Below, one piece after another: positions 1-9,229 of a stretch of DNA of 39,492 nt. Origin of the DNA: Gyrodactylus bullatarudis (lineage: Eukaryota > Platyhelminthes > Monogenea > Gyrodactylidea > Gyrodactylidae). The translations under genes and the position numbers were made by a program. How positions within the stretch are numbered: position 1 is the first letter of the stretch; each line of letters starts with the position of its first letter. The notes below the pieces were generated by a model. That model was not told where the DNA came from and searched no databases. It saw only the letters and a program-made list of their open reading frames with translations. The stretch covers positions 1 through 39,492 of the forward strand of contig SSNU01000197.1 of NCBI GenBank assembly GCA_012064415.1. Direction: 5' to 3'.

Positions 1-1
1 G

Positions 2-175
2 TACATGCCCTTCACCAGCTTCAACCCCACAGCGACAAAAAGATCCCTAGTGAGATCCGAGTTCCTAAGGATCAAAAGAGTTGTGTCAACCCACTTACAA
101 GACGATGAAAGGAAACGCACAACTGAAATATTCCAGTCCAGCGGATTCCCAAAAGAATTCATTGGCGAACCATAG
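2..175 (+). pseudogene. Penelope-like element reverse transcriptase, C-terminal (thumb) fragment
   Basis: The open frame enters from the left edge and ends at TAG 173-175. It reads YMPFTSFNPTATKRSLVRSE and then a basic stretch ending in a 'SSGFP' motif. This matches the region after the catalytic core in PLE reverse transcriptases, where a 'FLP-SF-P--K--LV' segment is followed by a helix that ends in 'NGFP'. The catalytic motifs lie outside the window. It is followed within 135 bp by a GIY-YIG endonuclease frame on the same strand, so the two were probably one polyprotein. The stop at 173-175 and a short scrambled stretch (176-308) break the link. Family assignment is by motif recognition only. 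Confidence 0.6.
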
Positions 176-308
176 CTGCGAACCATTGGCGAAAGGGGCA
201 AAGAACACCTAACAGTGAACAATACAAGAACACCTGAGGGAAACAAACCATCCAGCAGGCCTTGAGAACTTCAAATTCAGTAAAGACAAATCAAAAACGA
301 TCCTGGAA

Positions 309-1130
309 ATGTTTGAGGCCAAACTTGTCAACGAAGAGAAACCAGCACTCTGTGCTCATAAACTCCTGGGGAGACAACTAGGAGACAAACTCCGAGTCCT
401 TCCTAGTACAACCAAGCTTCTCCCCGACCTGAAAAAAGACCCGACCCTTTGGTTAGATAAGAAGGGCGTAATTTATCTATATAAACGTGGCTCATTGTAC
501 GTAGGACAAACAGTAAGGCCCGTGAAGGCAAGAATAAATGAACACCTGAGAGTTGGTAACAAAGAATCATCGGTTCAGGAACACATTGCCAAGACAAATC
601 ACACTGCTGATGTGAGCAACTTCAGCATTTTGTACCAAGCAAATCCTGGTGATTCTAAGCCTATCAAAGAAGAGGTCATGAACAAAGCGGAATCCCACTC
701 CATCACGAAATTAAAACCTAATTTATGTCGGCAAAAGCAACTAGCAACAAAACTGGGTATCAAAGAGAAAAACAGATTCACTAAGAAACAAAAATTAGTA
801 AGATTAGCTAACCTTCTTGATAATGACCCTAAAATTAGTTCCACCCAAATGACACAAAATCAGAAGAAGTCCTTTGATGAGGAACCCATTTGCAGCTCCA
901 CCCAAAAAGCTGAGACAAAAGTTGTTGAATCAAATTATGAAACAAATGAGCAAGTATTATAATAAAATTTATTAAAACTTAGGTCATGGATGACCATGGC
1001 TGAGAATTCTAATATTGACCTAAGTTTTAATATAATATTATTATAAAACTAAGATGAGCAAGTAGTTGAAACTACGTCTCTAGGTAATCAACTTCAGATG
1101 TCATCCCCAGAAACAGTTACAGTCAGATGA
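309..1130 (+). pseudogene. Penelope-like element GIY-YIG endonuclease plus C-terminal tail (family A), interrupted
   Basis: The 217-residue frame (309-962) carries a GIY-YIG nuclease domain: GVIY at residues 53-56, YVG at 64-66, the arginine of 'KARINEHL' at about 75, a glutamate at about 128 in 'NKAESHS' and KPNL at 136-139. In PLEs this domain follows the reverse transcriptase and nicks target DNA for target-primed reverse transcription. The frame stops at 960-962 only because a small inverted-repeat element has inserted. Beyond it the reading resumes at 1056 as EQVVETTSLGNQLQM and runs to TGA 1128-1130. The same tail (NEQVVETTS) is encoded on the minus strand near 37,000, which confirms continuity. 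Immediately downstream another PLE family starts at 1127, so the true C-terminus is missing. Confidence 0.8.
957..1046. mobile_element. Small inverted-repeat (MITE-like) insertion in the PLE tail
   Basis: About 30 bp at each end are imperfect inverted copies: TTATAATAAAATTTATTAAA at the left end matches the reverse complement of the right end, and the best-paired inner part is AAAACTTAGGTCA / TGACCTAAGTTTT. The spacer is about 30 bp. ATGAGCAAGTA occurs at 946-956 and again at 1054-1064, which looks like a duplicated target or a remnant of one. Seven bases (1047-1053) lie between the right end and the second copy, so the exact ends are uncertain. There is no coding capacity. Superfamily unknown. 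Confidence 0.55.
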
Positions 1131-2035
1131 AATTCACAGTCGAGAACAACACCAGTCTATCATTCCTGGATGTAAAACTATCGAGAAACGAGGATGAGTC
1201 CATAACCAGAGGTATCTACAGGAAGAACACAATCACCGGGAAGCTACTCAATTTTAATTCTTCCGTACCAATGAAGGTGAAACAAGGGTTGATAACAGCT
1301 CTTGCCAAACGGACTCGTAGAATCGTTTCAGAATCAGCTTGGAAGAGCGAATTGGAAAATCTGATCGGAATTTTCCTCTCAAATGACTGTCCAATTGTAT
1401 TAATTAATGATCGTCTGTCAAAGCTCTACACGCCAAAAGCAAAACCGAATCAAAAAGAAGGCGAAACTGTAACTCTGAACCTACCTTTCAAAGGCGATAA
1501 AATTGCTACAATCCTTCGAACGAAAATTAACAATGTTTTTGGAGAAACATACCCAAATGGAAACCTAAGGACGATTTTCACAACACAAAAATTATTCAAC
1601 AACTCGTCAAATGACCAAATGGATATACTCAAGAAGAGCCATGTGATCTACAAGTTTAAATGCCCATATGAATCGGTTTACATTGGACATACAAAGAGAC
1701 GACCCGAAGATAGAATTGATGAACATCTTTAAAAGGGTCAAACCGCTGTTAGAGAGCATTTAAGAACATGTAATGCCCAAGTTTTCCCCCAAAACTTTGA
1801 AATATTTTACAAACCATTAGGGAAAAATGGTTACATCTTAAAAGCAGCTGAAGCATACCTTATCAAGCAACACAAACCAAATCTATGAAACCAAAAAAAA
1901 CACGTATAACCAATGAGCTTACCTAAATCAAGGGAAAGAAATCTACCTGCATCCCAACCCCCTCCAAAGAAGAGAAGACGAGAAGAGGTAGACAAAAATT
2001 CACAAATAACACAATTCTTCACAGCAACTCAATAG
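1127..2035 (+). pseudogene. Penelope-like element (family B): RT thumb, linker, GIY-YIG endonuclease and tail
   Basis: One reading frame spans the whole interval but has in-frame stops at 1730-1732 and twice near 1876-1905. It starts inside the RT with LSFLDVKLSR and ITRGIYRKNTITG, typical of the segment after the catalytic core. It continues through a linker (LNLPFKGDK) to the nuclease: VIYKFKCP, VYIGHTKRRPEDRIDEHL, then after the stop AVREHLRTCN and EAYLIKQHKPNL. The C-terminus has PPPKKRRREE, a probable nuclear localisation signal, followed by SQITQFFTATQ and TAG 2033-2035. The ITQFF end resembles a PIP box. The N-terminal RT domains are absent, so it is 5'-truncated, as is common for target-primed retroelements. 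A hammerhead motif lies 150 bp downstream. Confidence 0.8.
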
Positions 2036-2187
2036 TTACCATAATTTTATTAACACTTTTCTAAACTTTAAAAAAATTTACACTGTAATTATTATCACTT
2101 GAAATGTAAAGAACAATGTATTTTAAAATTTTAACAGTTCTTGACCAATAAGGTCTACTTTATTATTTGTTAAACCAGTATTTATAT

Positions 2188-2238
2188 GGCATGTATCACA
2201 CTGATGAGTTTGCCCGAAATAGAGATCTTTATTTGTGA
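2188..2238 (+). ncRNA. Hammerhead ribozyme, type I, pseudoknotted, reduced stem II (PLE family B)
   Basis: Core CTGATGA is at 2201-2207 and GAAA at 2216-2219. Stem I is TCACA (2196-2200) with TGTGA (2234-2238). Stem III is ATAGA / TTTAT around a GATC loop (2219-2232). The predicted cleavage triplet is ATT, with cutting after 2233. The 8 nt between core strands (GTTTGCCC) can form only a G-C closing pair; its TGCC (2211-2214) can pair with GGCA (2188-2191) just before stem I. It lies 150 bp after the family B stop codon. The core and helices are seen directly; activity is inferred. Confidence 0.8.
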
Positions 2239-2339
2239 AATAATCTGGCATCTTCTTATTTCATTAAATATACTTATGACATCGGTAGCTCAGCTCAAAA
2301 TCAATGTTCAAGAACACCTCAACCGGTTACAGTTGATGA

Positions 2340-2506
2340 AAAAACACTCAGAAAAGTCAACAATAGTTGATAATCAAATTATTTCTCAACCAGTAATTAT
2401 CAGTTTCAAGCCGATCAATGAGAAGCCTGCAATTAGTGAAAAGGGAACGAAAAGGAAAAGATGCAGTGGGCAGTTAGAAATAGATTCTTTCCTTACAAAA
2501 CTATAA
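2340..2506 (+). pseudogene. Penelope-like element C-terminal tail fragment (family A)
   Basis: The frame reads SEKSTIVDNQIISQPVI, then EKGTKRKRCSGQLEIDSFLT and TAA 2504-2506. Nearly the same stretch (NEKSTAVDNQIISQP) occurs at about 9615-9665, and the KRKR-SGQL--D-F ending recurs on the minus strand near 36,790-36,830. It is therefore the end of a family A PLE polyprotein and not a small gene of its own. The ATG at 2186 is not a real start: that region is the preceding ribozyme. The last residues, QLEIDSFL, fit the PIP-box pattern Q-x-x-I-x-x-F-[FYL] behind a basic patch. A second hammerhead begins about 105 bp downstream. Confidence 0.65.
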
Positions 2507-2609
2507 TTGCAGTCCTTATCTCCCCCTGTCAACACCAACTCAAAATTTGAACCTGATCAACCATTCAGAGGATTCCAAAAATGCACTAATTTTCTGTGTA
2601 AATATCAAG

Positions 2610-2657
2610 CCGGTGTAAGAGTCTGATGAGAACCGGTGAAATAAAAGCTTTATAACT
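2610..2657 (+). ncRNA. Hammerhead ribozyme, type I, pseudoknotted, reduced stem II (PLE family A)
   Basis: CTGATGA is at 2623-2629 and GAAA at 2638-2641. Stem III is ATAAA/TTTAT with an AGC loop (2641-2653). The cleavage triplet is ATA, with cutting after 2654. Stem I is AGT (2620-2622) with ACT (2655-2657), possibly extended by GTG/CAC farther out. The stem II region GAACCGGT has one G-U closing pair; ACCGG (2632-2636) is perfectly complementary to CCGGT (2610-2614). It sits about 105 bp downstream of a family A tail, where a PLE pseudo-LTR is expected. Confidence 0.8.
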
Positions 2658-2762
2658 ACATATTCACTAGTCTTCCAATCCTCTTAATGAATTCCTCATT
2701 AAATAGCTCAATAAATATATTCGAAGAAGCCCGGCAATACTTTCCTCTGAATACTAGAGTCG

Positions 2763-3230
2763 ATGAGATTAGATATTTGTCAACATTCTCTAGCAGTTCA
2801 TTTTGATTTCGTAGAAAAATTCAAAAATGCTGACGTAAACAGTAAAACCCTCTCCTTATTCGATGTTGTTTCGCTGTTCACAAACGTACCATTATATGAG
2901 ACAATCCAATTTGTTACAGACTATGTAAAGGAGCACCAATCCAAATTCGATCTTGCCTCATGTTGCTTAAACAAATTGCTGTACTTATGTTGCAAGAATG
3001 TCGTCTTCAAGTTCCATGGAACAATGGATGTGCAGAAAGAGGACGTCGCAATGGGATATCCACTCAGTCCAGTTCTCCCAGATGTTTTCCTTAAATAATA
3101 AAGTCCATCCATAGAAAGAACACGTTCACAGGACGCGTTTTGAATTTCAACTCCTACGTTCCGATGACTCAGAACGCGGTCCAATAACGTCCCTGGCTAA
3201 AAGGGTGAAATTAATCGTGTTAGATGAAAC
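2763..3230 (+). pseudogene. Penelope-like element reverse transcriptase, central fragment
   Basis: The 111-residue frame (2763-3098) contains the PLE form of RT motif A, SLFDVVSLFTNVPL (catalytic Asp in FDV). Farther on is motif B, QKEDVAMGYPLSPVLPDVFL, where the usual MGSPLSP serine has become Tyr. After the stop at 3096-3098 the same element continues as RKNTFTGRVLNFNSYVP, the post-catalytic 'RK-T-TG---N' segment. The YADD/FADD motif C that should lie between them is deleted, so it cannot be active. It follows a hammerhead by about 100 bp, as if it began a second, truncated PLE unit behind a pseudo-LTR. Confidence 0.75.
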
Positions 3231-3335
3231 CGCTGTATCCTTCTTTAGATGATTTCCTAATAGTACGTGATGTCAATACTACATTTGGTAAATAAAACTT
3301 TTTCTTTTATAACTACAAATATAAAGATAAGTTCA

Positions 3336-3511
3336 AAAATGAATGTCTCGTATTCCAAAAAGACAATGTACCATTCATACTTCAAAATCAACAATTGAAT
3401 GTCTAGATGATAATGAAATTGATAATATTGATTGACCAGTGAGAAGTGTGGATCTAAATCCTATAGAAAACCTTTTGGTAATGGTGTAGATTAGCTGACA
3501 AAATATTTTCC
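3336..3511 (+). pseudogene. Tc1/mariner transposase C-terminal fragment
   Basis: Conceptual translation with one frame change gives VFQKDNVPFI, then about 30 residues later D-PVRSVDLNPIENLLV. These match the second Asp block (FQQDNAP-H) and the third catalytic block (SPDLNPIENLW) of Tc1-type DD(E/D) transposases. The first catalytic Asp and the paired-like DNA-binding domain are missing. A Merlin-type element begins 15 bp farther on. It is a relic with no terminal repeats that I can identify. Confidence 0.6.
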
Positions 3512-3525
3512 CTGTCCCATTCTAA

Positions 3526-4774
3526 GTTTAAAAAATGTGTAATGCGAATTAATTAACATGTTTGTCAAACATATCCTCTCTGCTCTTCTTTGTTTGATTA
3601 TGCAAGCCTTATCATTATTCATCCTACGAATTTAGGAAATTTACTATTTTCAAAGCACGATAATTTCCGGTTAACAAGATGATATAAGTTGTAAGATTAT
3701 ATGTTGAGAAATACGAAAGTTAATTTTTCGGAAAATTATTAAATCCACCAACTTCAGCAAATTATTTCTCCACTTTTTAAGCTGATTGAGAATAATTTGA
3801 AAATTTAGAATACTCAGCATCTTTTGTGCTTTAAAAAGGTATGAATTTTATTTTATGAACTTGTGAAATAAAAACAGTGTTTATCGGTGATCCAGTACGA
3901 TAAAAAGTTTTTCCGATTGCTATCTCGTAATTATCCTGATATTGGATTACTGGGTGGACCATATATCATAGAGGTCGCTATTTAAGAAGCCAATATTTCT
4001 GGGTGCTTGGTGCTATTTGCAGAGGAAACAAATTCTGGAAATTTAAGATTGTTCCGAAAAGAACCAAAAGGATCCTTCATCGATTTATTGAGGTGAATCT
4101 GCAAGGGGGCTCGAATAGTCACTGATGAATGGAGAGGTTATAGAGGGAAAAATCATCTCTGCTATATCCATGAAACAGTATGCCATTGACAGGGATTTGT
4201 TAAACTAGCAAATCGTAATATCCACACAAACAATATATGGAGGACTTAAAGGGAAAATATACCGAAATCCTCAACACTGATGAATTTATTAAATAACAAA
4301 ATAACTTCAATTGACCAGAAATTTGAAAAACTTTGTAAATTGTGGATAAATATTATTTAATATTATAAAATTTATAGAATCTGTTTTTATTTCAAAAGTT
4401 CATAAAATAAAATTCATACCATTTTATAGCACAGAAGATGCTAAGTTTTCAAATTATCCTCAATCAGCTTAAAAAGTGGAAAAATAATTTGCTGAAGTTG
4501 GTGGATTTAACAATTTTCTGAAAATTACTTATGTATTTCTCGATATATAATTTTACAACTTATACCATCTTGTTAACCGGAAATTTTTAGGTATTTTAGT
4601 ATTTTGACCTTTTAAAATATCTTATTTCAAACCGAAGTTATCGTGCTTTGAAAATAGTAAATTTCCTAAATTCGTAGGATGAATAATGATAAGGCTTGCA
4701 TAATCAAACAAAGAAAAGCAGAGAGGATATGTGTGACAAACATGTTAATTAATTCGCATTACGCACTTTTTTAA
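3526..4774. mobile_element. Merlin-type element with long terminal inverted repeats (foldback form)
   Basis: The arm 3526-3877 and the arm 4381-4774 are inverted copies. Shared blocks include AATGCGAATTAATTAACATG (left) and its complement on the right, and 'CTACGAATTTAGGAAATTTA'. The right arm carries an insertion of about 54 bp near 4590-4643. The 500-bp centre encodes a Merlin/IS1016-like transposase remnant. Arms this long are unusual for Merlin, whose terminal repeats are normally tens of bases. The element sits next to a Tc1 fragment. No clean target duplication is visible at the tips. Confidence 0.65.
3945..4310 (+). pseudogene. Merlin / ISXO2-like (DDE) transposase remnant
   Basis: With a few frame changes the centre of the foldback element reads FWVLGAICRGNKFWKFKIVP, then HRFIEVNLQGGSRIVTDEWR, GY-, and later HWQGFVKLANRNIHTNNIWR. 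This is the second half of an ISXO2-like transposase: the 'W-FG---R' strand, the second catalytic Asp in 'G-S-I-TD-WR-Y', and the 'NFV---HTN-IE--WR' block with the third acidic residue, which is lost here. The N-terminal zinc-binding part is absent. It cannot be functional. Confidence 0.65.
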
Positions 4775-5020
4775 CTTGAGGAGAAAGGATAATTTTAAGG
4801 TCAATTAAAAGTGAACCACATATTTTAACCTTTACAAAGTGTTGTCGCTGGTAATTATACAAACTCTGACTTGGAGATTTTCTTTTACCAGTGACCACTC
4901 TTTGAAAGTAGTTTATTTGTTAAAACCATTGTGAATTGTCGTGATCACGATTCCCATTATTATTATACTTCTTAATTTTTCAAAACAACCAGTGTGCAAG
5001 TCGTGCCAAAGCTGAATATT
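4775..5020. other. Intergenic, nothing recognised
   Basis: AT-rich sequence between the Merlin element and a tRNA-like repeat. I see no open frame above background and no clear repeat structure. Confidence 0.5.
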
Positions 5021-5225
5021 GAGTAATAGGAGATAAACAGGGGTTCTAGCTTAGTAGTTAGAAGCGTTGCCTCACAATGTTGAAGGACAAAACTCGTCTG
5101 TGAGTTGAATATTATTTGACTCTTTTTTGGAATTGACACTTATTGATTCTTGTATATACTGTGCATACAAAGTTCATATCCATATAGTAATTACTATTAA
5201 CCAAACTTTGCTAGATGGTTAATTT
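5021..5225 (+). repeat. tRNA-derived short repeat (SINE-like), copy 1, ribozyme and B box deleted
   Basis: It shares the head GAGTAATAGGAGAT, an A-box-like segment (TAGCTTAGTAGTTAGAAGCG), the GTTGCCTCACAA block and the body (TGAGTTGAATATTATTTGAC, GGAATTGACACTT, CATATAGTAATTAC) with the copies at 17,925 and 38,683. Compared with them, the stretch from GTTGAAG to the GGACGAAAC part is collapsed, which removes the B box and most of the hammerhead. It is therefore an old, inactive copy. The end near 5225 is set by loss of similarity. Confidence 0.65.
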
Positions 5226-5922
5226 AGACCTTGATTATCCATGTTCGGCAGAGGGTTACTGATTATGCATCATCGCTATATGAGCATAACATAATCCAAT
5301 GTGAGATAAATAAATCAATAAAATATTGAAATTCTGAGATTTTCATTAATAGTCTTTAAAAAAGTAATACACGGTATCAATATATATTTGAGTATTTCAG
5401 TTAGAACATCGATTTTAACTTACGAGATATTTTAGGCTCTAATCATGATGAAAAACTTTAATTTGGATTTTTACAATAAGTAAGATTTGATTAACATTGA
5501 ATAATATTTTCGAATTCTTATTTACATTTCGAGTATAATTTCTTATTCCTGAATTCATCAAAGATCTAGTCCTATGGCTAGTGAAGAAAGGCTCAAGTGC
5601 AAATATGGATTAGTCGTATGAATGTGTATCTGGCTATCTCTCTGAGATCTCCCTAAATTTTAAACGGGATACATAGGTTTAAAATATGATGCACACAAGG
5701 TTTGACAAAAAAATGGAATTAAAAATTATTGTATAGGGGGTGAAGAGATTTAAGCTATGATCTTTTCACACTAAGTGGTTTCAAAAATAATGCGCTCACT
5801 ATTTTAATTTAAATTTGCCGAGTCAATGTTTATGATGAACTTTTGAATTATGGTTCAAAAGATAATTCTCTATTGATTGAATTATGTATGAACATTTGCA
5901 TGATTAGAGAAACAGGTCGGCA
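5226..5922. other. Intergenic, nothing recognised
   Basis: AT-rich; no supported gene, inverted repeat or RNA motif seen. Confidence 0.45.
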
Positions 5923-6072
5923 TCAACTTTTTACATTTATGTCAATTTTATCGTCCCTAATAGTTTGTATGGTTCCAGAGTGTAAATACTTCAATTCCTC
6001 TGATAAAACGAGCTGTTTCACCTTTTTAATAGATTTTTGTTTTGATGCCTCTACGAGATCTTCGGGTGGATT
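5923..6072 (-). CDS. Uncharacterised open fragment
   Basis: On the minus strand a frame open for about 49 codons reads NPPEDLVEASKQKSIKKVKQ, LVLSEELKYLHSGTIQTI and on to TGA (5923-5925). The composition (Lys/Glu/Leu, few Cys or Trp) looks more protein-like than the plus-strand frame over the same bases, which is rich in Phe, Ser and Cys. No start codon or upstream exon is evident, and the stretch at 6160-6420 on the same strand has only short coding-like patches. It may be a piece of an unknown transposon or an exon fragment. I do not recognise the family. Confidence 0.22.
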   Translation of the reverse strand, partial: NPPEDLVEASKQKSIKKVKQLVLSEELKYLHSGTIQTIRDDKIDINVKS

Positions 6073-6834
6073 AATATAATATTAGATTGAGAAGAGTTTC
6101 CATGATTTCGATAACGTCTGTATTTTATTATTCTTCATATTACAAATTAAGTTTTTTTCGATAATTTTTTGTCAGATCACTCATTGTTAGTTTCTCCGAT
6201 GAGGTCGTATACGTCCGATCAGTACTCAAAGGGTTACAAAAAAATCAAGTCTTCTTGTAAGCGACAAATATATTTTTTAATTACCTCTAAAGATCTGAGA
6301 ACGATTTTTAGCGGGATAATACACAAGAATCTTTTCGAAGGAATGATACCTTTTTTTCTTGCAGACAACACATATTCTTCGATCTTTATCAAAATGTGCT
6401 TTCATAGGTAGTAATTCTTTTCCTGAAATTTTAAGTCTATTTTACCTGACGGTCCTGCTGCTAACAATGAAGGGTACTAGAAGGATACTGGTAAAAAATT
6501 TATCAAAACATATAGTATGATTCAGTTTTTTTCATATGAACAGAAAAATCAAAATTAATTTTTGGGTGATTCAGTGCCTCTCATATCAATGCTTGAAACA
6601 GCATTAGCAATTTAATTAAAAATATTTTTTCCCTTACAAGTATACTTAAGAGTTAATGATCATTTCTAATTTTTCTATTAGACATCTGAAAAATATTGAT
6701 GTGTTATGAAGAAATTTTCCACCTCTAATTCTTGTTGAGGAGGTAAATGTTCCTTCTACTGGCTTCGAAAAATTTCGAAATCTTGCTTCGAGAAACATCT
6801 TCCCGTCTGGTGGGATTAGATAAAATCAATTAAA
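6073..6834. other. Intergenic, nothing firm
   Basis: AT-rich. Short open stretches on both strands at 6169-6411 show no family motif. From about 6700 the sequence leads into the N-terminus of a PLE. Confidence 0.4.
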
Positions 6835-8114
6835 ATGAAGGAGTCAAATGAGAATGCAACTAAAGTCACTACGGACTGAATTGACGAACTGAGGAAAAAT
6901 ATCGATGAAAATGAGAAACGAAAGTCTGAATTGATTAATGAAGAAGAATCTCTCCCGCAAAATTACATTGAAAGTCTTTTTACCAAGTTAAACCAAATAT
7001 CAACCCTTCAAGGAGACAAGAAGAGACAGGAGATGGAGAAATCTGTTGTGAATTCCTTTGTTGACTCTTTGTTTTCTGAGAATCTTGAATCTAATGTTTT
7101 CAATTTTACTAACCTAATTTTAGATAGAGCTACCTTACAAGTGCTAAGCCTCGGACCAAAGTTTTGTATGCCGAATTTGATTAAACTCGATGTCGAAACG
7201 GACATAGGCTTTGAAAGCTTTATCAGTAAGACAGAAAAGTTAACAGCCACTTCTAGTCAGGACAGAGAACGTTTAAATTCCGTTGTGAAAGATGCGTGGA
7301 CTCAGTTCAAGCAGAGAAATCCGGACGTCTCAAAACTAAAGAAGTATCACTATTAGGCTCTGTCAAAACTCAGGGCAAATTCAAATGTTCTTCTCTGCCA
7401 CCTTGACAAAGGAACCGGGGTTGCACTAGTTGAAAAAACAGACTACCTAACAAAAGGGAAACTTCTCCTAGCAGATCGAAAAAGGTTTCTCCTTGTTGAT
7501 GCGGTGGAATTAGAATATCTATTGAAGGGCTACATTAAAGCGATAAACATAAAAATAGAGTCATTAGAACAGAGGGGATCAATCGACGTAGACGAAGCAA
7601 GCTTGATGAAAAAAAGTGATGGAGAAATAAGTCGCCTCCGAAGGTCCACAAAGAATCAGCAGAATTGATGTACAGAACAATCCTCAACATCTTCTCGTCA
7701 AATGGTTAAACTCGAAACTGTTGCCCCTGAGGAATCAAATTTGCGAACATTCAGTATCCAACTCAAGAGATGTCGTTTCGAAGCTCAGAGATACCAATTT
7801 TGTAGACAGCAAAATGATCTCCTATATTTAAGAATATTCCTGTCAAATTTTGAATACAATCCATCCGAATGTCAAGTTCACAAATGAAACAGAGTGATGG
7901 AAAACTGAATTTTCTTGATCTTGAAATCTCACGGGATGGCCCAAGTGCAGTCACGAGAATCCATCGGAAAACAATGACCCCGACACAGTTTTTGCCGTAC
8001 CAGAGTTTTTCTCCGGTCGGAACAAAAAAGAGTCTGGTCAGCAATGCTTATCTTAGTATTGATCGGTTGGTGAATATTGTTTTTGTCATCCAACCTTTTT
8101 GGGAAGAAGTGTAA
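6835..8114 (+). pseudogene. Penelope-like element reverse transcriptase, N-terminal and partial core (family A)
   Basis: In the frame of the ATG at 6835 the product begins with a charged, coiled-coil-like segment and is broken by TGA 6877-6879. It continues through 6931-7356, including LQVLSLGPKFCMP, a signature near the PLE RT N-terminus, and VETDIGFESF. After a stop it continues as LLCHLDKGTGVAL and DYLTKGKLLLADRKRF, matching the minus-strand copy near 38,050. It then decays, with SDGEISRLRR, and resumes as KLNFLDLEISRDGPSAVTR and PYQSFSPVGTKKSLVS, the thumb. The segments with catalytic motifs A to C are deleted or unreadable. It belongs with the endonuclease tail at 9230-9730. Confidence 0.75.
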
Positions 8115-9229
8115 TTTAAGAAAGTGGCATCATTGTCATCGAAGCATCTTGGCTTTTTCGAAGAATGTATAACTTGAAATACTTCTTTCTTCAGTATTTA
8201 ATTGCTTCTTCATGTCGTAAGTAATAATTAGGGTGGAAAATAAATGGAATAAAATATTGAAAAATATCGCAAAAATGGCAAATAAATCGCAATTTTTTTT
8301 GGAAATGGAAAAATGGGGGGAAATTTTAGTCCAGTGCGTTAGCATACGAAATAAAAGTTTCTTTTTTGAATGTTTAATTCTTATCATGAAAATACTTTAG
8401 TTTTGAAAAATATCTTTCAACATAAGCTGAAATCGGCTTCTAGCTCAATAAAAGATTGTACGCCATAGTACTAATATTTTGTGAATTTTTTTCGGTTTCG
8501 CTGGCTTTTCAAGTATTCTTTTTAAAAAGGTCTATCATCATCTTATGAATAATTACTATAGATATTGGCGATCCTCATTAAGACAGCCTTTTTCGTATTT
8601 CGTAGAGGGGAATAACTATGAATTTATTCAAGGATGAAACGGTGTGATCCCCTCTAAAGCATGAGAGACCCCCATTATGTTAAAAATATGTCTGACTAAA
8701 TGTCTTTGTATATTGAGATGAGGAACTCGTCATGCCTATAAAATAAACAATTGGAGTCATCTGATGAAAAAACACCGAGGTCTGTTACAAGATGAGAAAT
8801 AATATTCAACTAGGAATGAGAATCGATTGTCTATTTTCGAAAAACTTCAAATGAATAAGCTTGAAGATAATCTTTTAGCTAACAGTATATAAATTGGCAT
8901 TAGAGAAGAGAAAAATTGACGACACATTCGATTTTGACGAATAATTTTATTAAATAAATTCTTTTCAAACAAACTTTGCCATTTTCAAAACCTCAAAAAT
9001 AGAAGTTAGCGTGAAGGAGTGTAATGATATTAAATTTTATCAGTTGAGAAATTCACTAAAGAAATTTGTTCAGGAAAGTTATTCGTGAATTTCGACATCA
9101 TTTTTTAGAATGATAGATTGAAAGGAAAAAAAATTACAGGATCCTCAAATTTCATTGGTTGATACTTATCTTGAATACTATTGGTCAGAAGGGGGTGGAC
9201 CGATAGAGGTATAAATAACAATCTGGTTT
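8115..9229. other. Intervening AT-rich sequence within the decayed PLE
   Basis: It separates the RT and endonuclease parts of one PLE. No coding continuity is visible, so it is probably an insertion or decayed sequence. I see no terminal repeats or RNA motifs. Confidence 0.4.

Noticed and set aside
2186..2280. N-terminal part of an apparent 106-codon gene starting at ATG 2186
   Set aside because: The region is a hammerhead ribozyme; the frame is open by chance and only the part from about 2340 is coding-like.
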